Assembly (NCBI GenBank): GCA_900759045.1 | Contig: CAAETU010000074.1 | Location: 1 to 46,286 of the forward strand | Direction of reading: 5' to 3' | Origin: an uncultured Collinsella sp. | Lineage (GTDB): Bacteria > Actinomycetota > Coriobacteriia > Coriobacteriales > Coriobacteriaceae | Length of the DNA: 46,286 bases | Shown: piece by piece, positions 1 through 6,996 of the stretch | Layout of the letters: each line of letters begins with the position of its first letter | Position numbering within the stretch: the stretch's first letter is position 1 | Position numbers and translations under genes: made by a program | The notes under the pieces: generated by a model | Seen by the model: only the letters and a program-made list of their open reading frames with translations | What the model was told of the DNA's origin: nothing | Databases searched by the model: none

Positions 1-37
1 GCACGTAAGAAAGCAGATTAACGGTTAAGGCTAAGAA

Positions 38-442
38 GTGGCAGGTATGTCGGAAGCAACTAGGACTCGCACGCATGCGCCCGAGGTTAGGCAGCGCGCC
101 GTCGAGATTCTCCAAGAGGGGGTCGGTCACCGCGCCCTCGCCGCAAAGCTTGGCATTCCCCAGGCCACGGCTCGTCAGTGGGCCCGCGCATATGCCGTGG
201 GCGGTGCCGACGCCGTGCTCAATGCGGGCGCTCGTCATCACACCTATTCGTACGACGTAAAGCTCGCCGTGGTTAAGGACCGTTTGGAAAACGGCCTGAC
301 GGTTCGCGAGGCTATGATCAAGCACAAGATTCCCAGCGAGTCTTCAGTCAAGGCTTGGTGCCGCCAGTATCGCGAGAGCGGTGAGTCCGCGCTGGTCGAT
401 AAGCCGCGCGGCCGCAAGCCGCGCGTTAAAAAGGCGGAATAG
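38..442 (+). CDS. Orphan helix-turn-helix protein, IS3 OrfA / transposase-like
   Basis: A 134-residue basic protein with two helix-turn-helix units in tandem, at about residues 15-60 (HRALAAKLGIPQATARQWA) and 72-115 (TVREAMIKHKIPSESSVKAW). It ends in a Lys/Arg-rich tail. This is the architecture of the first ORF of IS3-type elements and of InsE/HTH_29-like DNA-binding proteins. No DDE catalytic ORF follows: a terminator comes 13 bp after the stop and the next gene is a hydrogenase. No terminal inverted repeats were recognised. It is therefore either a remnant or a domesticated DNA-binding protein. The start is uncertain: GTG at 38 or ATG at 47, neither with a strong ribosome-binding site. Confidence 0.75.
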   Translation: MAGMSEATRTRTHAPEVRQRAVEILQEGVGHRALAAKLGIPQATARQWARAYAVGGADAVLNAGARHHTYSYDVKLAVVKDRLENGLTVREAMIKHKIPSESSVKAWCRQYRESGESALVDKPRGRKPRVKKAE

Positions 443-454
443 CGAACGGGATGG

Positions 455-480
455 TGCGCCCACAGGGGCGCATTTTTCTT
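455..480 (+). terminator. Rho-independent terminator after the HTH gene
   Basis: A perfect 7-bp stem, TGCGCCC (455-461) with GGGCGCA (466-472), closes an ACAG loop. The run TTTTTCTT follows directly. It separates the HTH gene from the hydrogenase operon. Confidence 0.85.
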
Positions 481-622
481 GCCGCCCCTCTGCTCCAATG
501 CGGACGTGCCCTTGCCCCGTACGCCTAAAACTCCCCAGTTGACCGAAAACCTGCCGCCGTTGCTCCTCAATTGAGCTATAACGTTAAACAATTGCAGCGT
601 TTTTGCATGGGGGAGTGATGGT

Positions 623-3505
623 ATGACGCTACTGTATTTCCTTACCCTGTTTCCGCTGGTACCGGCGCTGGGCATGCTGCTCGCTCGCGGTGACCGCGCC
701 CGCGATGCGGTGGGGCTCATAGGTTCCGGCATTATTATGGCGGTGACAGTTGTAGTCGCCGTCATGTTTTTTGGCACGGGTCCGCAGAGCTTTGAGGTTG
801 CCCCCGGCGCCTCGCATGTGCTCTCGATCATCAGCTCCGCCATCGATGTCATCCTGTGCGCCGTCATCCTGTACAACGCGTACAAATATAGGAACGCACT
901 TACCACGGTGCTCGGCATAGTCCAGCTGGTGGGCTCGCTTGCCTTTGCAGCCATGACGCTGCCCGCGGCCGAAGCCGTCACGGCGACGCCGCTCTACCTG
1001 GACTACATGAGCGTGATCATGGTGCTTGCCGTCGGCATCGTCGGCAGCCTCATCTGCGTGTATGCCCTGGGCTACATGAAGGACTTCCAGGCCCATGACG
1101 AGCACGAGGCCGCGCTGCACGGGCAGACCGCGCCCGACCGACGCCCGCAGTTCCTGGCGCTTATGTTCCTGTTCCTCTCAGCCATGTTCGTCATCGTGAC
1201 AAGCGACAACCTTGAGTGGCTGTTCTGCGGCTGGGAAATTACCACCGTGTGCTCGTTCCTTATGATTGGCTACACGCGCACGCCCGAGGCCATCAAGAAC
1301 GCCTTTACCCAGATCGTCCTCAACATGCTGGGCGGTATCGCGTTTTTGGCCGGACTCATGTATCTGCACGTTAACGGCATGCCGCTGACCATCTCGGGCA
1401 TGATCGAGCTTTCCGGCGCCGGTACCGCGCAGTCCGCGCTGCTGGTGATGCCGGTCGTCCTGCTGTCGCTCGCCGCACTCACCAAGGCCGCGCAGATGCC
1501 GTTCCACACCTGGCTGCTCGGCGCCATGGTTGCCCCCACTCCCACGAGCGCCCTGCTGCACTCGTCAACCATGGTCAAGGCCGGCGTGTTCCTGATGGTC
1601 AAGCTGAGCCCGCTCTATGCCATCTATCCCGTGACCGGCTTTATGGTCACAAGTGTGGGTGCCATCACGTTTTTGCTCGCTGCCCTCATGGCCATCTCGC
1701 AGAGCAACGCCAAGCGCGTGCTCGCGTACTCCACCATTTCCAACTTGGGCCTCATCAGTGCCTGCTTGGGTGTCGGCGCGCCCGAGGCCGTATGGGCGGC
1801 CATCTTCCTAATCCTGTTCCACACGGTGGCCAAGTCGCTACTGTTCCTGTGCGTGGGCACGGCTGAGCACCATATCGGCAGCCGCAATATCGAGGACATG
1901 GACGGCATGTTCAGCCGCATGCCTCACCTGACGCGTCTGATGATGCTGGGCATCATGGGCATGTTTGTGGCGCCGTTTGGCATGCTCGTGTCCAAGTGGG
2001 GCGCCCTGGTGGCGTTTGCGCAGACCGGCAACGTGCTCATGATCATGGTACTTGCCTTTGGCTCGGCCGCGACGTTCTTCTTCTGGGGCAAGTGGCTCGC
2101 CAAGCTTTCGGGCGTCGATCCCACGGCTCAAAACGTTGAGGTCAATGTCCATAAGACCGAATGGATGGCGCTCAACACCATCGCCGCGCTACTGATTCTG
2201 TGCTGCGTGGCGTTCCCGGTTATCTCGAGCGGCCTGGTGTCGCCTTACTTGGCCATGGTGTTTGGCCGCGTGCCGTATGTTATTGGCAAGGACGCTATGT
2301 ATCTGATGGTGGTTATCGTGGCGTTTATCGCCGTGGTGCTGCTGACGTCGTTCCGCGTGAGCAATAAGCCGCACGTCAACGTGTACCTTTCGGGCGTGGG
2401 AACCGACAAATATCGCCATTTCCGCGGCTCGATGGGACACGAGGTAAAGGCCGAAAAGCGCAATTGGTACTCGGAGGACGCCCTTGGCGAGAAGCGTATT
2501 GGCCCCGCGGGTAGCGTCGTGTGCTGCAGCATTATCGTGTTTGCGCTGCTGTGTTGCGCGTGGATTGGGCCCGAGCGGCTTGCCATGAGCGCGCCCTCGG
2601 TGCTGCGCGGCAAGTATTTCGAAGGTTCGGGCGTCGTGGGCATATTTATAGGCACCGTGGCGTTTGCCTTGATTGCGCCGCTTGTGGGCGGCCTGATCGA
2701 CGGCGTTGACCGCAAACTTTCGGCCCGTATGCAGGGCCGCGTGGGCCCGCGCCTGCTGCAGCCCTTCTACGACGTTGCCAAGCTGCTGCGCAAGGCCCCC
2801 GCCAGCGTAAACACCATGGACGATACCTACATGGCGTGCGCGCTCATCTTTACCGTCGTGGGCGGCGGCATCTTTGTGTCGGGTTCCAACACACTGCTGT
2901 GCGCCTTTATGGTGACGCTCGCCGCGATCTTTGTGGTGCTGGCGTCCGCCTCGACGCAAAGCCCGTTTGCCCAGGTTGGCGCCGATCGTGAGTTGCTGCA
3001 GGTCATGAGTTACGAGCCCGCCGTTCTGCTGATGAGCGTGGGTCTGTATCTTGCCACCGACAGCTTTGATTCCATCGCTGTGACGGGGCAGTCGGCCCCC
3101 ATCATCGTGTACAGTGCACCCATTTTTCTCGCGCTGCTCGCGGTGCTTACCATCAAGCTGCGCAAGTCGCCGTTTGATCTTTCGTATTCGCATCACGCGC
3201 ATCAGGAGATCGTCCAGGGCGTCGCCACCGAGATGAGCGGCGGCACGCTGGCCAAGATGACCCTTATGCACTGGTGCGAGACCGTGCTGTTTTTGATGTG
3301 GGTGGGCATGTTCTTTGTTTGGGACAACCCGGTGAGCTGGGTCGTAGCCCTGGTCGTGATGGCTGCGACGTATTTTGTCGAGGTGCTGATCGACAACACC
3401 TTCGCACGCAGCACCTGGCGCAGCTGCTTTAAGCTCGGCTGGGGCGTGGCGCTGGTGTTTGGCCTGCTCAACCTTATGCCCATCCTCGTCGACGTGTTTA
3501 TTTAG
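623..3505 (+). CDS. echAB: Fused Ech hydrogenase membrane subunit, EchA (NuoL-like) + EchB (NuoH-like)
   Basis: This 960-residue polytopic protein joins two membrane subunits of energy-converting [NiFe] hydrogenase that are normally separate. Residues 1 to about 590 are a Mrp/NuoL-type ion-translocating antiporter subunit with the H-T-W-L and K-A-G-V segments of that family (AAQMPFHTWLLGAMVAPTP, STMVKAGVFLM). Residues from about 665 to 960 are a NuoH/HyfC-type subunit, recognised by RKLSARMQGRVGPR, QVGADRELLQVMSYEP and KLRKSPFDLSYSHHAHQEIV. A charged linker and one extra hydrophobic segment (about 633-650) join the halves. A GGGGGAG ribosome-binding site lies 7 bp before the ATG. The downstream order C-D-E-F matches ech operons. 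The length is close to EchA plus EchB, so this is a fusion without loss of sequence. Confidence 0.93.
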   Translation: MTLLYFLTLFPLVPALGMLLARGDRARDAVGLIGSGIIMAVTVVVAVMFFGTGPQSFEVAPGASHVLSIISSAIDVILCAVILYNAYKYRNALTTVLGIVQLVGSLAFAAMTLPAAEAVTATPLYLDYMSVIMVLAVGIVGSLICVYALGYMKDFQAHDEHEAALHGQTAPDRRPQFLALMFLFLSAMFVIVTSDNLEWLFCGWEITTVCSFLMIGYTRTPEAIKNAFTQIVLNMLGGIAFLAGLMYLHVNGMPLTISGMIELSGAGTAQSALLVMPVVLLSLAALTKAAQMPFHTWLLGAMVAPTPTSALLHSSTMVKAGVFLMVKLSPLYAIYPVTGFMVTSVGAITFLLAALMAISQSNAKRVLAYSTISNLGLISACLGVGAPEAVWAAIFLILFHTVAKSLLFLCVGTAEHHIGSRNIEDMDGMFSRMPHLTRLMMLGIMGMFVAPFGMLVSKWGALVAFAQTGNVLMIMVLAFGSAATFFFWGKWLAKLSGVDPTAQNVEVNVHKTEWMALNTIAALLILCCVAFPVISSGLVSPYLAMVFGRVPYVIGKDAMYLMVVIVAFIAVVLLTSFRVSNKPHVNVYLSGVGTDKYRHFRGSMGHEVKAEKRNWYSEDALGEKRIGPAGSVVCCSIIVFALLCCAWIGPERLAMSAPSVLRGKYFEGSGVVGIFIGTVAFALIAPLVGGLIDGVDRKLSARMQGRVGPRLLQPFYDVAKLLRKAPASVNTMDDTYMACALIFTVVGGGIFVSGSNTLLCAFMVTLAAIFVVLASASTQSPFAQVGADRELLQVMSYEPAVLLMSVGLYLATDSFDSIAVTGQSAPIIVYSAPIFLALLAVLTIKLRKSPFDLSYSHHAHQEIVQGVATEMSGGTLAKMTLMHWCETVLFLMWVGMFFVWDNPVSWVVALVVMAATYFVEVLIDNTFARSTWRSCFKLGWGVALVFGLLNLMPILVDVFI

Positions 3506-3517
3506 GAGGCGGCATCC

Positions 3518-4135
3518 ATGGATCATAAAATGTCGCGCTCGCCGTGGGTTATTCATTACGACGGCTCGAGCTGCAACGGATGCGATATCGAGGTGCTGGC
3601 CTCGCTCACGCCACTGTTCGATGCGGAGCGTTTTGGCGTGGTCAACACCGGCAACCCCAAGCATGCGGATATCTTTTTGGTGACGGGTTCGGTCAATGCC
3701 CAGAACCTGCCCGTCGTGCGCCAGATCTACAACCAGATGCTCGAGCCCAAGTGCGTGGTGGCGTGCGGCATCTGCGCGTGCTCGGGCGGCGTGTTCCGCG
3801 ATGCCTACAACGTGATCGGCGGCGTGGACCGCGCGATTCCCGTGGACGTGTACGCGCCCGGGTGCGCCATTCGCCCCGAGACCGTAATCGATGCCATTGT
3901 GGAGGCGTGCGGCATCCTGGACCAGAAGGAGGCCGTGATGCGTGCTGGCGGTGACCCGCTCACCGTGGGCGGTGCCGCAACCTGGGACGGTGGCGTTGAG
4001 CTGGGCGAGGACGGGTTTGTGGCTGCGGGGGCCGGGGCTGACGGTGCCGGTGACGCGCCTGCCGAGAAGCCCGCCGCGCCCGCCGCTGGCGACGCACCTG
4101 CTGAGACGCCCGTCGCTGCAAAGGAGGCCGAGTAA
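3518..4135 (+). CDS. echC: Ech hydrogenase small subunit, EchC (NuoB-like)
   Basis: This 205-residue electron-transfer subunit carries the proximal [4Fe-4S] cluster next to the NiFe site. The four expected ligands are present: Cys19 and Cys22 in SCNGCD, Cys86 in GICACSGG, and Cys116 in APGCAI. The core ends near residue 145. About 60 further residues, rich in Ala, Pro and acidic residues, have no counterpart in the usual family length and are probably disordered. An AGGAGG site precedes the ATG by about 8 bp. The stop overlaps the echD start in TAATG, so the two are probably translationally coupled. As in complex I NuoB, it should sit between EchE/EchD and the EchB membrane half. Confidence 0.93.
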   Translation: MDHKMSRSPWVIHYDGSSCNGCDIEVLASLTPLFDAERFGVVNTGNPKHADIFLVTGSVNAQNLPVVRQIYNQMLEPKCVVACGICACSGGVFRDAYNVIGGVDRAIPVDVYAPGCAIRPETVIDAIVEACGILDQKEAVMRAGGDPLTVGGAATWDGGVELGEDGFVAAGAGADGAGDAPAEKPAAPAAGDAPAETPVAAKEAE

Positions 4136-4836
4136 TGCAAAAGGCAATCTATACCACCGTCGGGATCGACGAGCTCCTGTCGCATGTCCAGGCGCTCAAG
4201 GGCGTCGGCGCGCGCTTTGTGCAAATGCACGCCGAGCGCTGTGTGGACGACGGATCGTATCGCCTGGTCTATACGTTTATCAACGTTCGTGCTGCTCAGG
4301 AGCGGATCGCTCAGGACGGCAGCTATGCGATTGAGAACCTGGTGGTTGAGGGCATCGACCAGTGCCAGGAGATTCCGTCCATCAGCTCGTATTACCCCGC
4401 GGTGTTCCCGTTTGAAAATGAGGCCCACGACCTATTTGGACTTGCCATCACCGACATGCAGCTCGACTTTAAGGGCTTTTTCTACCAGGTCTCGACTGCC
4501 GAACCCATGAGCGTTATCACGCCCGAGGTGAAGGCTGCGCGCGAGAAGGCCATGAAGGTCCGTGCCGCTGCCGAGGCCAAGGCGCGCAAGGCTGCGGCCG
4601 AGAAGGCCGCCGCTGCCGCGGCCGCTGCGGGGGAGGGTGCTGCGGGTGCTACTGTCGCTCAGCCCGCTGTGGCTGCCGGCTCCGATGCTCAGCACGATGA
4701 AGCTGCCGCCAAGGCCGCGCTCAAAGCCGCCGAGCTGGAAGCAAAGCTCGCCGCCATGGATCCCGAGAAAGCGGCCAAGGTCCGTGCGGCGCTTGCCGCC
4801 AAGGCCGCCCGCGACAAGCAGAAAAAGGAGGCGTAA
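4135..4836 (+). CDS. echD: Ech hydrogenase subunit EchD (NuoC / 30-kDa-like)
   Basis: This 233-residue protein has a core at residues 1-125 that resembles the 30-kDa NuoC family of complex I and HycE N-termini. The signature region is IPSISSYYPAVFPFENEAHDLFGLAI, followed by a segment ending in KGFFYQVS. The last ~100 residues are almost all Ala, Lys and Glu (for example KAMKVRAAAEAKARKAAAEK) and predict a long charged helix or coiled coil beyond the normal family length. AGGAGG sits before the start inside the end of echC. The subunit is structural, with no cofactor ligands seen, and stabilises the hydrogenase arm in the hydrophilic part of the complex. Confidence 0.9.
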   Translation: MQKAIYTTVGIDELLSHVQALKGVGARFVQMHAERCVDDGSYRLVYTFINVRAAQERIAQDGSYAIENLVVEGIDQCQEIPSISSYYPAVFPFENEAHDLFGLAITDMQLDFKGFFYQVSTAEPMSVITPEVKAAREKAMKVRAAAEAKARKAAAEKAAAAAAAAGEGAAGATVAQPAVAAGSDAQHDEAAAKAALKAAELEAKLAAMDPEKAAKVRAALAAKAARDKQKKEA

Positions 4837-4841
4837 GGCCC

Positions 4842-5930
4842 ATGGCACATCGCTCTGTTATTCCGTTTGGCCCGCAGCACCCGGTGCTGCCCGAGCCGCT
4901 TCATCTGGACCTGGTGATCGAGGACGACCGCGTCATCGAGGCAATTCCGCAGATCGGCTTTGTGCACCGCGGACTCGAGAAGCTCACCGAAAAGCGCGAC
5001 ATGCATCAGTTTGGCTACATCGCCGAGCGCATCTGCGGCATTTGCGCCGTGGGCCACAGCTGCGGCTATGCCAGCGCCTGCGAGCGCATGCTCGACATCG
5101 AGGTGCCCGGTCGCGTGCAGTATATCCGCACCATTTTGCACGAGCTTTCGCGCATCCACTCGCATTTGCTGTGGCTGGGCCTGCTCGCCGATGCCTTTGG
5201 CTTCGAGGCGCTGTTCTATCGTTCGTGGACCCTGCGCGAGCAGATTCTCAAGATCTTCGAGAGCACGTGCGGCGGGCGCGTGATCCTTTCGATTAACGAG
5301 ATCGGCGGCCTTAAGCACGATATCGAGGACTCCGAGCTGGCCGGAATTGTCCAGACGCTCGATGCCATGCGCCCCGACTACGAGGCCCTGGTGCATACGT
5401 TTTTGGACGACGACAGCTGCGGCGAGCGCCTGCATGGCATGGGCGTGATCAGCAAGAAGGACGCGCTGGAGCTTTCGATGGTCGGCCCGTTCGGTCGCGC
5501 CTCGGGCGTGGATTACGACGTGCGCATGTTTGGCGACGGTGCCTACGCGGACCTGGCTGCATTTGAGCCCATCGTTGCTACCGACGGCGACTGCTATGCC
5601 CGCTGTCAGGTGCGTTGCGCCGAGGTCGCGCAGGCCATGGACATCATCAAGGAGCTTGTGGGCAAGATTCCGCACGACGGCATCGGCGGGCGCACCAAGC
5701 TCACGCCGGCCGACGGCGCGCGCGGCGAGGTTGTGATTGAGCAGCCGCGCGGCGAGGCGTATTACTATGTGCGCGGCAACGGCACCAAGAACCTGGACCG
5801 TTTCCGCGTGCGCACGCCGACGTCGCAAAATCTGGCGGGTCTGACTCATGCGCTGCAGGGCGTGCTCATTGCCAACGTGCCCATGATTATCCTGACCATC
5901 GACCCTTGCATTAGCTGCACGGAAAGGTAG
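4842..5930 (+). CDS. echE: Ech [NiFe]-hydrogenase catalytic large subunit, EchE (NuoD-like)
   Basis: This is the 362-residue catalytic subunit that binds the Ni-Fe(CN)2CO site and reduces protons with electrons from ferredoxin. The N-terminal L1 motif is RICGIC (Cys65, Cys68). The C-terminal L2 motif is DPCISCTER (Cys356, Cys359). Both cysteine pairs are present, which separates a true hydrogenase from a NuoD subunit. The reading frame stops at Arg362, the residue after which other large subunits are proteolytically trimmed, so no cleavable tail is encoded. GGAGG lies inside the end of echD. No hyp maturation genes occur in the window, so metal-centre assembly must be encoded elsewhere. Confidence 0.95.
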   Translation: MAHRSVIPFGPQHPVLPEPLHLDLVIEDDRVIEAIPQIGFVHRGLEKLTEKRDMHQFGYIAERICGICAVGHSCGYASACERMLDIEVPGRVQYIRTILHELSRIHSHLLWLGLLADAFGFEALFYRSWTLREQILKIFESTCGGRVILSINEIGGLKHDIEDSELAGIVQTLDAMRPDYEALVHTFLDDDSCGERLHGMGVISKKDALELSMVGPFGRASGVDYDVRMFGDGAYADLAAFEPIVATDGDCYARCQVRCAEVAQAMDIIKELVGKIPHDGIGGRTKLTPADGARGEVVIEQPRGEAYYYVRGNGTKNLDRFRVRTPTSQNLAGLTHALQGVLIANVPMIILTIDPCISCTER

Positions 5931-5937
5931 GCGCGGC

Positions 5938-6279
5938 ATGAGTTTACTGACATTTGCCAAGACGGCCTTGGGTTCTATGGTCAAGCAGCCGGTCACGGTT
6001 TGCTATCCGCAGGAGAAGCTGGCGGCGCCCGAGCGCTTGCGCGGGCATATCGTCAATGACATGGATGTGTGCATTTGCTGCGGCATGTGCGCGCGGCGTT
6101 GCCCGGCGGGCGCGCTCGCGGTCGATCGCAAAGGCGGTACCTGGTCGATTGACCCGTACGCCTGCGTGGTGTGCGGTGAGTGCATCGAGAGCTGCCCCAA
6201 GCACTGCCTGGCTATGGACACCGCCCGCACTCCAGTCGCAGCGGACAAGACTCTCACGGTAGAAACCAAGCCGGAGTAG
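5938..6279 (+). CDS. echF: Ech hydrogenase ferredoxin-like subunit, EchF (NuoI-like)
   Basis: This 113-residue polyferredoxin-type subunit has two [4Fe-4S] motifs: CICCGMCARRCP at about residues 45-56 and CVVCGECIESCP at about 78-89. It passes electrons from soluble ferredoxin to EchC. The ATG follows the echE stop by 7 bp with an AGGTAGG site. It is the last gene of the operon, and a 15-bp perfect hairpin follows 21 bp later. Family, length and position match EchF/NuoI. Confidence 0.93.
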   Translation: MSLLTFAKTALGSMVKQPVTVCYPQEKLAAPERLRGHIVNDMDVCICCGMCARRCPAGALAVDRKGGTWSIDPYACVVCGECIESCPKHCLAMDTARTPVAADKTLTVETKPE

Positions 6280-6300
6280 CGCTGGAATAGAGCTGGAATA

Positions 6301-6350
6301 GGGGCCGGTGGGGCAAGAATGCCCCACCGGCCCCGCGCGTGAACGCGCGG
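6301..6350 (+). terminator. Strong hairpin (two overlapping stems) after the ech operon
   Basis: A perfect 15-bp stem starts GGGGCCGGTGGGGCA (6301-6315) and closes with 6320-6334 around an AGAA loop. A second 8-bp palindrome, CCGCGCGT with ACGCGCGG (6333-6340 and 6343-6350), abuts it by two bases. No T-run follows, so it may work as a transcript-stabilising or Rho-dependent end rather than a classical intrinsic terminator. Confidence 0.6.
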
Positions 6351-6365
6351 GCGAGCCGCCGCGAA

Positions 6366-6519
6366 CAAAACTATGCCGGATTACGGGGCTGGATAGCGAA
6401 CCTCCGACCATACAGAAAATCGCAAAAACAAAACCGCAGGTAAATAGCCTGCCGTTTTTCAAAAAATGGTGATATGGATGAGGGTCCCGACTTTAGCCCC
6501 GTAATCCGGCATAGTTTTG
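6366..6519 (+). repeat. Palindromic intergenic element, family A, copy 1
   Basis: A 154-bp unit with perfect 25-bp terminal inverted repeats (6366-6390 and 6495-6519; outer bases CAAAACTATGCCGG). Inside lies a core with the string AAAACCGCAGGTA and a small central hairpin flanked by A and T runs (about 6429-6457). The core is shared with family B elements, but the arms differ. A second copy of identical length is at 14782-14935. Confidence 0.85.
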
Positions 6520-6546
6520 AAATGTCACCATATCCGTAACAGCCCT

Positions 6547-6581
6547 TGATCTCCCATGGACAGAGAGAAACGGATCATTTT
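6547..6581 (+). repeat. Short hairpin repeat of the GATCC...GGATCA type, copy 1
   Basis: TGATC and GATCA arms enclose a loop containing ACAGAGAGAAACGG, and TTTT follows. Related units are at 6784-6819 and 14701-14738. It could act as a weak terminator. Confidence 0.55.
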
Positions 6582-6613
6582 GGCCTCGCGAGGGCCGCTG
6601 CGTGACCCATCTG

Positions 6614-6770
6614 CCACGAAATGGGCCTATCTACTACGTTTAGGCGGCAGCTCTCGACCACGGCAAGTAATGCGAAATGAAAACCGCAGGTAGAACGTCT
6701 GCGATTTTTCATGAAAAGCGGTATGGTCGGGGGTGCCGGACTAAACGTAGTAGATAGGCCCATTTCGTGG
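6614..6770 (+). repeat. Palindromic intergenic element, family B, copy 1
   Basis: A 157-bp unit with perfect 30-bp terminal inverted repeats (6614-6643 and 6741-6770; outer bases CCACGAAATGGGCC, inner bases CTACTACGTTTAG). The core repeats the AAAACCGCAGGTAGAACG hairpin seen in the other copies, in the same orientation. The second family B copy is at 14531-14688. Confidence 0.85.
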
Positions 6771-6783
6771 CGAGCACCACCAA

Positions 6784-6819
6784 TTGATCCCCCGGAGACG
6801 GAGGAAAACGGGCCCTTTT
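6784..6819 (+). repeat. Short hairpin repeat of the GATCC type, copy 2
   Basis: This unit carries TTGATCCCCCGGAGACGGAG followed by GAAAACGGGCCCTTTT. It matches 14701-14738 over most of its length, but the right arm has changed from GGATCA to GGGCCC, so it can no longer form the hairpin. It follows the family B element at nearly the same distance as in the downstream copy. Confidence 0.5.
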
Positions 6820-6864
6820 GCCCCGTCCATCTTGAGTCGCACCTATTTTCCTGCGAAAACGCCG

Positions 6865-6944
6865 TGTCTCAACTTTGGTGAGACATTTGTCTCACGCCCA
6901 AAACCGAATCTGGAACATGTGTCACCTGCCCTAATTGTGTCTCA
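6865..6944 (+). promoter_or_regulatory. Cluster of TGTCTCA sites, candidate operator of the surface-protein gene
   Basis: TGTCTCA occurs at 6865-6871, 6888-6894 and 6938-6944, and its complement TGAGACA at 6879-6885. Two of these form a perfect palindrome, GTGAGACATTTGTCTCAC (6878-6895). The cluster lies 50-130 bp before the start codon of the large LPXTG protein. This is the layout expected for a dimeric regulator binding a regulatory region. No convincing -35/-10 pair could be assigned. Confidence 0.5.
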
Positions 6945-6996
6945 TTCCGTAACTTTAGGCTGATGCAAGGTCTGAAACCGCGAGAAGGGAGACGCG

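Noticed and set aside
1..21. A short open frame ending GATTAA (A-R-K-K-A-D-stop) at the left edge
   Set aside because: It could be the end of an upstream gene, but seven codons cannot support a call.
38..442. Complete insertion sequence at the left end
   Set aside because: There is no DDE transposase frame and no terminal repeats, and a terminator directly follows the HTH gene.
2189..4147. 652-residue minus-strand open frame opposite the ech genes
   Set aside because: His/Arg-rich translation typical of the antisense of high-GC genes. The plus-strand genes carry clear motifs and ribosome-binding sites.
6366..6770. CRISPR array, because of repeated palindromic units
   Set aside because: Units are about 155 bp with different arms and no regular short spacers. 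No cas genes are present.
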